DNA from: Candidatus Aminicenantota bacterium
Lineage (GTDB): Bacteria > Acidobacteriota > Aminicenantia > Aminicenantales > Aminicenantaceae
Assembly (NCBI GenBank): GCA_020344415.1
Contig: CP070825.1
Location: forward strand, 3,417,496 to 3,463,620
Reading direction: 5' to 3'
Length of the DNA: 46,125 nt
Shown here: positions 1-7,624 of the stretch, in pieces
Layout: every line of letters starts with the position of its first letter
Position numbering within the stretch: position 1 is the stretch's first letter
The notes under the pieces: model-generated
The model's database searches: none
What the model was told of the DNA's origin: nothing
The model's input: the letters and a program-made list of their open reading frames with translations, nothing else
Program-made: the position numbers and the translations under genes

Positions 1-140
1 AATCCTTCAATATTTCCTTCATTCCACGAAATCTTCTGTTGTTCGAGAATTATCTGAATCTCATTTTTTTCGCTCAGCGAATAAGGAGCAATCTGGAAGC
101 TGATTAACAGGGGAATGGTCAATAATATCCATTTCTTCAT
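1..140 (-). CDS. Secreted SnoaL/DUF4440-like protein, N-terminal part (3' end outside window)
   Basis: The reading frame starts at an ATG at 140 and stays open to the window edge (46 codons). A near-ideal Shine-Dalgarno, AGGAGGAAAA, lies directly before the ATG, which decides the start. The first ~20 residues (MKKWILLTIPLLISFQ) form a signal peptide or membrane segment. The mature start contains EIQIILEQQKISWNEGNIEG, which resembles the opening helix of DUF4440/SnoaL-like (NTF2-fold) proteins, typically of the form I-x-x-V/I-L-x-x-Q-x-x-A/S-W-N-x-G-D/N-x-E-G. The export signal and start are clear; the family call rests on one helix. It is the last visible gene of the minus-strand run, about 170 bp after the pentapeptide-repeat gene. 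A longer frame at 61-249 on the same strand is a shadow. Confidence 0.6.
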   Translation of the reverse strand, partial: MKKWILLTIPLLISFQIAPYSLSEKNEIQIILEQQKISWNEGNIEG

Positions 141-310
141 TTTTCCTCCTAAAAAAATTACTCAAACAAAGGCATAGTAATAATATCTGCAAATTATACG
201 AAAGGAAAATTACATATAAAAGGAAATTCATCTCCTTTCCAGACTGCATCTTCCTTTTACTGCCAAACCAAAGTTGAAGATTGGAGCAATTTATCGAGGA
301 TATCTTTGTT

Positions 311-1723
311 TCAGTAAGGTTGTTTTTCCAAGAGATGTGGATACTTTTTTTCTATTTCTTTCATCAGTTTAGGATCCAACTTTGCATTATAAAGTGTTTT
401 CGCTTCTGATAGTTGCTCAACATCCAGGTTCATCGCTCCCAGAAGGTTGGCGCCCCAAAGATCAGCTCCCCGAAGGACTGCCTTCTTAAGATCAGCTTTT
501 GAAAAATCAGCTCTTACTAACTCTGCGCCCAGGAGGTTTGCATGAAAGAGCCGGGCGTTCCGGAAGTTAGTATCCCATAAACGTGCCCCGGATAGGTCTG
601 CCAGAGTTAAATCTGCTGCCTGAAAATCAGAATATTCCAGACGGCCTCCTCTCATGTCAGCGTTCCAGAAGTTAGCTTCACTGAATCTGGCATTGCGTCC
701 ATAAATACTCACAAGATTCGCACCACTCATGTCAGCTCCTTGAAAATCGGCATAAGAGAGATAGGCTCCTTTCATGTAAGAATACCGGATGTTCGCTTGG
801 ACGGCAACCGTAAAATCCATCCTGGCATCCCGGAGAGATGCACCCTCAAGGTTCGCTCTTTTCAAAATAGCGTGATTAAGAATAGCTCCCTCAAGACGCT
901 TCTTCTTGAAGTCGCCCCAAAAGCGACCTTCATATTCCGCTGCGAGTTCCTCGATCAATATTTGATTGCTTAAGTTCACACAGAAAAAAGGTCTTATTCT
1001 GTCTCTAATATTTTCTAAAACACTGACAGAAAGCCCGTCGTTCGCCCAGGGAATCAAGAAGAGTAATAGAAAGAGCTGGGCTGCGACAAGAAAGGTGACA
1101 ACACCTGAGCGAAAAACCGTTCGTACCAAAGACTTACTCCTAATAAAGGATGAAAAGATACGCCAGAACCAGATGACGATGATTGTTCCTAAGATCGGAA
1201 TCGAGCCGACGACATAAGACCAGAACGAGTCGTGTCGCTTTATGAACCGAAGGGCGATAAGAATCAAGGAAATGGGCAGTGAAGCCCAGAGAAACAGTGC
1301 GGTGATCATTTTGAGAAACCTGTCTGGCAACTCAGTTCCCGGAACCTTCACAGCCTTAATTATCCAGGGAAGAAAACGCCATTTTTCCGCAGAACTATAT
1401 TGAGTATCCAAATATGCGGTTAATCTCTTGAATCTGAGGATGCAGATCTGCAAATAAACGAAAATAAGTACGAGCAATAAGGGAGTGGCTATAAAAAAGC
1501 CGACGAGTGGGACATCTACGTTTAAAGGAGGAAGATTTACTGTTGAGCTAAGACCGATCTGCCTGTCGGAGATGCTAATAACGGACAAAAGGCAATAGGC
1601 AAGGAATCCCACATAGAATAAAAACGATCTTTGGGCTTTTTTAGATGCTCCGACAATAAGTTCAATCAACCATTCAGGTGGTTCAGGTCGCATCGATTTA
1701 TTTCCTTTCATCATAAGAAACAT
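311..1723 (-). CDS. Membrane-anchored pentapeptide-repeat protein
   Basis: A 470-residue protein. The N-terminal half carries about five hydrophobic segments (roughly residues 33-50, 72-95, 141-160, 171-187 and 206-225). From about residue 277 to 440 there is a long run of pentapeptide repeats of the A(N/D)LXX type, for example ANLEGA, ADFQGADMSGANL and ADLKKAVLRGADLWGANL, expected to form a right-handed quadrilateral beta-helix. A short charged tail follows. Members of this family can be scaffolds or inhibitors; no specific function can be assigned. The ATG at 1723 is preferred because GGAAAG lies just upstream; an in-frame TTG at 1741 and ATGs at 1714, 1711 and 1693 are alternatives. The start overlaps the 3' end of the ligase fusion by about 26 bp, implying co-transcription and possible translational coupling. 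Confidence 0.8.
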   Translation of the reverse strand: MFLMMKGNKSMRPEPPEWLIELIVGASKKAQRSFLFYVGFLAYCLLSVISISDRQIGLSSTVNLPPLNVDVPLVGFFIATPLLLVLIFVYLQICILRFKRLTAYLDTQYSSAEKWRFLPWIIKAVKVPGTELPDRFLKMITALFLWASLPISLILIALRFIKRHDSFWSYVVGSIPILGTIIVIWFWRIFSSFIRSKSLVRTVFRSGVVTFLVAAQLFLLLFLIPWANDGLSVSVLENIRDRIRPFFCVNLSNQILIEELAAEYEGRFWGDFKKKRLEGAILNHAILKRANLEGASLRDARMDFTVAVQANIRYSYMKGAYLSYADFQGADMSGANLVSIYGRNARFSEANFWNADMRGGRLEYSDFQAADLTLADLSGARLWDTNFRNARLFHANLLGAELVRADFSKADLKKAVLRGADLWGANLLGAMNLDVEQLSEAKTLYNAKLDPKLMKEIEKKYPHLLEKQPY

Positions 1724-4547
1724 ATCTTTCCGTTGTATCAATGAAAGATATATCCTCCCAGAATGTCATTTGAATATCTGTTTTTTTAAAACTGACCGCA
1801 TAAATCCGGTGTTCCGCCTTAGATGTATCTACTCTCAATGCAACTCTTCTCTCCACTATCCCGTCAAGCCGCGCAGGATCAAAGGCTCCAAAACATTGCC
1901 ACTGACCATTAACATAGACTTCAGACCAAGCGTGTCCGAGATTCAAATGAGGCCACTGCGGGATGATCGCCAGTCTGGCCGGAATGCCGACAGCACGACA
2001 AGCGTCAATGAACAGAATTGCCAGTTCCAAACAGGAAGCATAGCCTTTCTCTATACTCTCGAAGGGACTGTTCATCGAACTATAAATATCTATATTCAGG
2101 AAAACAATTCTAAACATGTTGAACAGATCCCGGTTCAGATTCATTAATGCTTCCTCACATGAAGGACTCGTCCGGATAATCTCGATGAACTTATCATAAA
2201 AGAAAGGACGCCAGTTATCTCTACGTTCGTTCAAAACGGCATAGGGCACTACATAATTTAGGAAGATATCTTCAGGGATAATCCTGTTAAAAAGCAGCTC
2301 CGAACGAGCTTTAAAGGCATACCTAACGTTGGCTAAAAGGAAGTCCGTTGATAGGGTCTTCAAATCGCTCTCCGGCATATTGGCCAGAAGAAAGGCTAAA
2401 GCTTCACGTTTTTCCTGATTGACTGAACGGATCGCTTTAATCAGTTGCCCGGCATTCTCACCGGCAGCCTTCAAAGCATTCATCACGTCATAACGGTATA
2501 TCGCCGGAAGCAATGATACTGCCTCCTCCTGTGGCGTTCGAGGGAGTTTAAAAGCCGAATCTAAATCTTGTTTGAAGATCCATGCGCTCTCTTTTAATCC
2601 CTCACCTTCCTCGGTCCATATTTTCATCGGTGTATCCATCACAAGGCGAGCGTACTCTGCCGCATTAGTGATATCTCCTTTCGTGTTGTAGAAATTTGCA
2701 AGTAAGAATTTCGATGTTAAACGCCAAGGCAAGATACTGCTTGCGAGAGAAGCATTGCTGATTGCTCCATCAAGATTTCCATCTCTTTCATGAGCGACTG
2801 CCAAATCCTCTAATAAGTAAGGATTAGGCCAGAATTCCTTAGCCTGTTCAAGATATTTGATTGTCTCCTTGGTGTTTCCAGTATTTAAAAGAATTCTGCC
2901 GTAGTGGTGCAAGAAATTTCCATCCCATTTCAGGATCGGATATAAACGGTTATACAACTCTAGAGCTTCACTATTATTTCCTTTTTCACTCAAAATCCGT
3001 CCTGTCTGCCACTTTCTTTCCGCTTCAAACTGTTTATAAAACGACGGCAAGAAAAGAGCAGACACAAGAAAAGCCAACAGAGAAAATATAATCAATATCT
3101 GGCAACGAAGCCTACGAGGCACTCTAAATTTTTGAAGCAGCTCTCTGACTCCTGAGAGTTTGAGCCTCCCATTTGATGCGAGGCATGATGTCTCAGCACG
3201 AAATTTCAAGTTCTCACTCACTACACAAGCCAGACAGATATTAAAAACTAAGTATATTGGAATAATTCTGCTCGGGTAATAAAAAAATGACATAATCATG
3301 TAGAGCATGACCGAGCCAGCTAAGCCGAGAGTTAAGCTGTCCTTAACCAATTTTGCTCTATCAGTCACTCGAGTGGGAATCTGTGAGACAGCCAGCGTGG
3401 GCGGGGCTTCGTCAGATTTTTTCTTCTTCAAATCAGGCAGTGTCTTCTGTTCCTTGGGAATATAAAAACGATGAAAACCATACCAAACGCTCCTTATTAT
3501 CAAGTACCAGAAAAAAACAAAAATTATCAGGCCAAAAATTCCAAATTCTACAACGCTTTCTAAGTAATCGTTAAAAGCATATGAAACAAAAGACGCCGAC
3601 AACCTCTCCATTTCTGTCCCCAATCCTTGGTTGAAAAAGCGGCCCTGATATAAATTGTACATGCTGGAGAAATTATTAAATCCCACACCTAAAATCGGAA
3701 ACTCAGAGAACATCTGCAGAGAAACTTTCCAGACAAGAATACGCCCAATAGCTGATAATGGTTTTAGATAATAAATGAGAACAGCAGCTGTTCCTATGAT
3801 TATCACGCTCACTAAGCTCCAGGCGAATAGGATGTATCTTGAACTCCTGAAGTATATCAGCTTAAAAATATGACCATGACGAATAAAAAGCATCAAAAGA
3901 AGCGTCAAAATCAGACCCGCATAGACTGTTCTACATTTTGAAAGAATCACACACACAACCAACAATCCTAAGATTGAAAAAAATAAAAGTTGGATCAGGG
4001 ACCTCCTTTTTTTTCTCGATGTGAGTACTATTGCCAGAGGAATGTTCAGCGCAATATACATCGCAAAATGATTGACGTTAAAAAAAAGTCCCTTCATCTG
4101 AGAGCCCGAGAGGAGTTGAATGAGCCCGCGGATCGCTTCAATTCCGGCAATTCCAACCAAAAATGAAACGAGCCATGTCAGCTTGTTATATACATATCGC
4201 TTATAGGAAAACCGAACAAGCAAATAGAGAATAAAAGTAGCAAAAACGGAATAAGCCTGATGAAATAACAGCCTTTGTTTGGAGAAAAAAAGAAATGATA
4301 ATAAAGTGATTAAAACAACTAATCCATATAAGACATCTATAGCACAGATTTCTATATCGTCATGTTTGCTTCTCAAACAATATATAAAGAAAATTGCCGA
4401 AAAAGAAAAATAAAAACATCCAAAGACAAACTCTATAGTACCGAGTGAAAGAAAATCCGGGCGAGTTACTATTAGAAACAAGGACATGAATATGCAAATT
4501 AAAAGAATAAAAAATACAGGAACTTTCTTTTTTGCACTTACCTTCAA
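1698..4547 (-). CDS. O-antigen ligase/polymerase - TPR - transglutaminase fusion membrane protein
   Basis: A 949-residue, three-part protein. Residues 1-480 are polytopic and carry Wzy_C/O-antigen ligase hallmarks: NVNHFAMY (157-164), an SKCR segment near 206, GRILVWKVSLQMF with the P-x-x-G-x-G that follows (268-289) and NDYLE before a helix (326-330). Members transfer or polymerise undecaprenyl-linked glycans at the periplasmic face. Residues ~500-640 hold tetratricopeptide-like helical pairs after a last membrane segment (~485-500). Residues ~800-900 form a transglutaminase-core domain with the triad Cys839 (GYASCLEL), His872 (GHAWSEVY) and Asp890 (FDPA). Ligase-TPR proteins are known; the added papain-fold domain is unusual. 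Start is TTG at 4547, with a weak ribosome site (GGGATCGG) and a good promoter ~25 bp upstream. The C-terminal part should be periplasmic. Glycan polymerisation with peptide or amide processing is inference. Confidence 0.82.
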   Translation of the reverse strand: MKVSAKKKVPVFFILLICIFMSLFLIVTRPDFLSLGTIEFVFGCFYFSFSAIFFIYCLRSKHDDIEICAIDVLYGLVVLITLLSFLFFSKQRLLFHQAYSVFATFILYLLVRFSYKRYVYNKLTWLVSFLVGIAGIEAIRGLIQLLSGSQMKGLFFNVNHFAMYIALNIPLAIVLTSRKKRRSLIQLLFFSILGLLVVCVILSKCRTVYAGLILTLLLMLFIRHGHIFKLIYFRSSRYILFAWSLVSVIIIGTAAVLIYYLKPLSAIGRILVWKVSLQMFSEFPILGVGFNNFSSMYNLYQGRFFNQGLGTEMERLSASFVSYAFNDYLESVVEFGIFGLIIFVFFWYLIIRSVWYGFHRFYIPKEQKTLPDLKKKKSDEAPPTLAVSQIPTRVTDRAKLVKDSLTLGLAGSVMLYMIMSFFYYPSRIIPIYLVFNICLACVVSENLKFRAETSCLASNGRLKLSGVRELLQKFRVPRRLRCQILIIFSLLAFLVSALFLPSFYKQFEAERKWQTGRILSEKGNNSEALELYNRLYPILKWDGNFLHHYGRILLNTGNTKETIKYLEQAKEFWPNPYLLEDLAVAHERDGNLDGAISNASLASSILPWRLTSKFLLANFYNTKGDITNAAEYARLVMDTPMKIWTEEGEGLKESAWIFKQDLDSAFKLPRTPQEEAVSLLPAIYRYDVMNALKAAGENAGQLIKAIRSVNQEKREALAFLLANMPESDLKTLSTDFLLANVRYAFKARSELLFNRIIPEDIFLNYVVPYAVLNERRDNWRPFFYDKFIEIIRTSPSCEEALMNLNRDLFNMFRIVFLNIDIYSSMNSPFESIEKGYASCLELAILFIDACRAVGIPARLAIIPQWPHLNLGHAWSEVYVNGQWQCFGAFDPARLDGIVERRVALRVDTSKAEHRIYAVSFKKTDIQMTFWEDISFIDTTERYVSYDERK

Positions 4548-4571
4548 TCCTACCGATCCCTTGCTGAGGTG

Positions 4572-4600
4572 TTTATAGCATAGCGTACCTTCTAAGTCAA
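4572..4600 (-). promoter_or_regulatory. Sigma70-type promoter for the ligase fusion
   Basis: On the minus strand the -35 box TTGACT (4600-4595) is separated by exactly 17 bp from the -10 box TATAAA (4577-4572). Transcription would begin near 4565, leaving a very short leader before the TTG start at 4547. Likely also drives the pentapeptide-repeat gene downstream. Confidence 0.6.
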
Positions 4601-4694
4601 AAAGGAGGAATATGGGTGGAATATGGGACGAATATGGCCTTTTGAATATAATGGCACGATATTGAAAAAAATAAATATTTTTTTTGAGAACGAC

Positions 4695-5492
4695 TCAAGG
4701 CTTTTCAACGACACAGGCAATCAGATAGCCATGACGTCTTAAAAAGGGAAACTTTTTATAAAGAAAAACAAATGGAAATATCATAGGCTTTGTAAGGGAA
4801 GTGGATTTGGGCCATAAGACATGCAGAAAAAGATCGAGCATACGAAGCTGTCCTGGCATAAAGAGGACTCCGCTGTTCTCAATTATTCGAAAGCCCGCCT
4901 CTTTGAGCATGATCTCAAGCTGCCTCCTTGAGAAAGACTTTTCATACCCAAAAGCATAAAGCCCAAATTTCCTAAGGATAAAGACCATCAATGGCCTGAG
5001 GAAAGGATCATACTTATTCGGGACGCCGAAAATTGCTTTCCCTCCTTTTCTCAACACTCGAAAACATTCTTTAATCGCCTGAAAAGATTGGCGAAAGTGT
5101 TCTATTGTCCCCATGCTGTAAATTTAGTCAAAAGACTCGTCGGCATAGGCAATATTACGTAAATCAGAGACGATAAAGCGTTTTTTTTGGTGAGTATCAA
5201 AAATGATTTTTGCTTTATTCACGATTGAAAAAGATATATCGATACCAAAAACCTCTGAACCTTGTTCTGCTACCCATTTAAGAATCTGTGTACTCTTGGC
5301 TTCATCCCATAAGTCAGTCTTTAAAACTCTTTTTCCTTGAAGATTGGGGAAGAAAAACTCGAAGAGATGTTTTTCACACTCAAGATAATACTGGGTTGAT
5401 GGAGCACCTGTCAGTGAGGGAAAAAATTCACCTATCCACTCCCATGAATATTGTGTCGAGCTATTATTTTTGGGTAGTAAAAATTTTCTCAT
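4695..5492 (-). pseudogene. Class I SAM-dependent methyltransferase, interrupted by an in-frame TAA
   Basis: One frame encodes a Methyltransf_11-type protein of about 265 codons (ATG at 5492), but codon 123 is TAA (5126-5124). Before the stop are a degenerate SAM-binding region (VFGIDIS, with the acidic residue at the end of beta2) and ADESFD. After it the same frame continues IYSMGTIEHF and a normal C-terminal half (ECFRVLRKGGKAIFGVPNKYDPF). In intact relatives this place reads ADESFD-hydrophobic-IYS, so the TAA replaces a hydrophobic residue of a core strand. Motif I is also odd (RVLKTDLWDEAKSTQ instead of a Gly-rich loop). TAA terminates other genes here, so recoding is unlikely. It was probably a polysaccharide- or lipid-linked methyltransferase. 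The start overlaps the preceding broken gene by 29 bp. Confidence 0.8.
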
Positions 5493-6144
5493 TGTTTTGT
5501 TTCCAAATCATGTCTATCCAAAAAAATTTTTTATACCCAAATAAATTCCAATATCCCCCTTCGCCTATTTTTTTCATTTTGAAATTCTCAGCCGTATTCA
5601 GCAGAAACATACTCCATGTAGGCAGTGCTAATATAATTCTTTGATATCCCATGCCTTTTAGAAATTTACGCATAAGATATCCGGCATATGAGTAAACTCC
5701 TTAATGACGAAAACCGGGAGTTGTATAGGCTTCATCGGTATAGACATCTTCGGGTGTAAGACATATAGTCCGATGTAAATAAGGAACTAAGCGGGACCTG
5801 ACAAAAGCCCATCGGATATGAATCGGTTCATTCCCACTCCACCCAAGAAAGCACAGATGTCCTTGATTTATGCGTTCCTGAATTTGTCCTAAATCATAGA
5901 AATGGGGGCGTAATTTGATTAAATACATGAGCTCTGTCTGTTTAGCCAATTCTAACCGGAATGGAATCTCAGCCTGAAAAAAAGAAATCGGCTTGTCAAT
6001 AGGACCAGAAAAAAAAATATAGCGTCTGCAAATCAGCCAAGGTATGATCTGTCCAAAGAATTTTTCCCACCCATGTTCTCTTATAAGATCCACTGCAATG
6101 TCAAATTTCTGGATGATAAATCTAAATGATTTTTTTTGATTCAT
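5464..6144 (-). pseudogene. GNAT-like acyltransferase, interrupted by an in-frame TAA
   Basis: A single frame starts at the ATG at 6144. It reads an N-terminal region like that of GNAT proteins from polysaccharide loci (HLCFLGWSGNEPIHIRWAF, then VYTDEAYTTPGFRH), then meets TAA at 5703-5701. It continues without a shift as GVYSYAGYLMRKFLKGMGYQ and a further ~60 residues to 5464. The stop falls in what should be the acetyl-CoA pyrophosphate-binding loop (typically Y-x-x-P-x-x-R-G/H-x-G), so the upstream fragment cannot be a complete enzyme. The downstream half retains the expected helix and final strands, so the lesion looks recent. Assignment to GNAT is by pattern; the substrate is unknown. 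Confidence 0.7.
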
Positions 6145-6215
6145 TTGGATTCTTGAAATAACTATCTACTCTCCATTTTTTTTGCAAGAGCTGATATCTT
6201 CTCCAAAAAAAGCTC

Positions 6216-6556
6216 TCAATAAATGAGTTTTCTCTTAAAAGAAATTGCAAAAAGTATCACACCAATTTTGGGTATACTAAAAGAGAGGTCAGACACAATC
6301 AAACAGGAAATGAAAACTTGAAATAACAAGAGAAGTATTGGCCAATCTAAAACTGCTCTATCAAAAATCTTTTTTTTTTAATCCCTCGCAGAATCCATAC
6401 AAGAGGAATAATCAGAAATATCCATGCGTGCTTCAAAGATGGAAACAAGAAAAAAGGTGATAATATTGTAAGAGAAATTACTATAAACCAGTCTGTCCAG
6501 TTATTAAGAGATAAGAATTCTTTTAGCGCTGCATCGATTTTTTTCATTGTCAGCAT
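6216..6556 (-). pseudogene. N-terminal remnant of an O-antigen ligase/polymerase, frameshifted in a poly-A run
   Basis: From ATG 6556 the frame encodes a polar start and two membrane segments (WTDWFIVISLTILSPFFLFPS; WIFLIIPLVWILRG), then stops at 6347-6349. After the homopolymer of about ten A (minus strand, 6379-6370) another frame reads AVLDWPILLLLFQVFIS and then DLSFSIPKIGVILFAISF, ending at 6216. Joined, they match the typical beginning of Wzy/WaaL-type membrane proteins, where a hydrophobic pair is followed by a PLDWPI-like segment and a further helix. One extra A, or two fewer, would restore the frame. The rest of the gene is absent, so it is a decayed fragment. The family call is moderate because only the start remains. 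Confidence 0.5.
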
Positions 6557-6638
6557 TATTGATGCTTGCTGGTACTTTCTGCTTCTTATATCAAAATAAA
6601 AACTAGCAGTCAATTTGATGAAATGGCTGGTGTCATCT

Positions 6639-6667
6639 TTGACATCAGATTTCTCCTGTGCTATAAA
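6639..6667 (+). promoter_or_regulatory. Sigma70 promoter for the lipid operon
   Basis: The -35 box TTGACA (6639-6644) is followed after exactly 17 bp by the -10 box TATAAA (6662-6667), close to consensus. Transcription would start near 6674, about 75 bp before the ATG at 6749. It is the best promoter match in the window. Confidence 0.7.
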
Positions 6668-6748
6668 TACCTTGTAAAAATCACGGGGTAATAATCAGGG
6701 GTAAAAGCTGCAAATTCTGATTAAAATAATAGCCTGAAAGTTTCTCCA

Positions 6749-7624
6749 ATGTTCACAGACATATCAAAAACTATTGTTATCCTCATTTTTCTGGCTTTTT
6801 CGCTTTTTTTGCTCTTTAAAAAAATATTTAAGATCCGTTTTCGTTACGACTCATACATTAATTACATGTGGACGTTCTCACTGATTTTCGCTGCATCTGA
6901 AGCAGTCTCCTTTGAACTAGCTATATGGATCCTGGCATTTCTCTGTTTCATGGCTTTGAGAGAGTATTTCACGCTGGTGGACATAAGACTGCAAGATCGG
7001 TGGGGTATCATGGGTGCCTATCTTTCGATTCCATTCATGATTATCTTTATCCAGCTCGACTACTATGGAATATTCATCATCTCAATTCCTGTTTATGCTT
7101 TTCTCGGCATCCCCTTCCTTGTAACATTAGGAGGGAAGGAGATCAAAGGGACTCTTCTGTCTATAGGAATTATCGACCTGGGGCTCTTTCTTCTGGTCTA
7201 CTGCATCGGTCACATTGGCTACCTAGCGCTTTTTTCTACATGGTGGGCAATCATGCTGGTTCTCAACGTAGCCATTTGTGACCTTATCTCCATCGTTGTG
7301 AGGAAAAAGAAAGATCATCGCTGGGGCAATGTCTTAATCCAGTATTTCTTCTCGGCTCCGATTACTGTTACCCTCATCCTAGTCCTATCATACTGGACAA
7401 ATATACCATGGCTGCATTGTATATTTCTGGGGCTTCTGATTCCTGTATTAGTGGCGATCGGGCGCCATACTATAAGATATATTGAGAAGGATATTGGAAT
7501 CAGCAGTAATCAACTCCGGCCAGGGAGAGGTCAGGTGATGGACAACCTCAGATCACTCCTTTATGCGGCGCCAGTAGTGTTCCATTACCTTCGTTACTTT
7601 TCCATGAGATCTGATGCGTTCTAA
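6749..7624 (+). CDS. CdsA-like phosphatidate cytidylyltransferase (YnbB-type)
   Basis: A 291-residue protein with about eight hydrophobic segments. Its C-terminus, around KDIGISSNQLRPGRGQ then VMDNL and APVVFHYLRYF, corresponds to the CdsA signature (KD-x-G ... PGHGG-x-x-DR). The family makes CDP-diacylglycerol from phosphatidate and CTP in the inner membrane. The signature is altered: Arg and Gln stand in the HGG positions and Asn replaces the usual Arg after Asp. This fits the divergent YnbB-like branch found beside PlsC-type acyltransferases rather than housekeeping CdsA. It is the first gene of a tightly overlapping three-gene operon; its stop lies inside the start of the next gene. The ribosome site is weak (GAAAG about 10 bp before the ATG). 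The fold is fairly certain; substrate is inferred. Confidence 0.75.
   Translation: MFTDISKTIVILIFLAFSLFLLFKKIFKIRFRYDSYINYMWTFSLIFAASEAVSFELAIWILAFLCFMALREYFTLVDIRLQDRWGIMGAYLSIPFMIIFIQLDYYGIFIISIPVYAFLGIPFLVTLGGKEIKGTLLSIGIIDLGLFLLVYCIGHIGYLALFSTWWAIMLVLNVAICDLISIVVRKKKDHRWGNVLIQYFFSAPITVTLILVLSYWTNIPWLHCIFLGLLIPVLVAIGRHTIRYIEKDIGISSNQLRPGRGQVMDNLRSLLYAAPVVFHYLRYFSMRSDAF

Noticed and set aside
61..249. 62-codon minus-strand frame
   Set aside because: Out of frame with the better-supported secreted protein starting at 140, which has an AGGAGG ribosome site and signal peptide.
740..1217. Plus-strand frames, one ending IGIEPTT, a sequence that often appears where a tRNA is misread as protein
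   Set aside because: They lie antisense to the pentapeptide-repeat gene, and no cloverleaf or TPsiC arm can be formed there.
5288..5644. 118-codon plus-strand frame
   Set aside because: Antisense to the two decayed genes, whose minus-strand translations show clear family motifs.
4695..6144. TAA read as a sense codon (genetic code change) to explain the two interrupted genes
   Set aside because: TAA is the normal stop of several intact genes here, including the J/HTH protein and the kynureninase-like gene.
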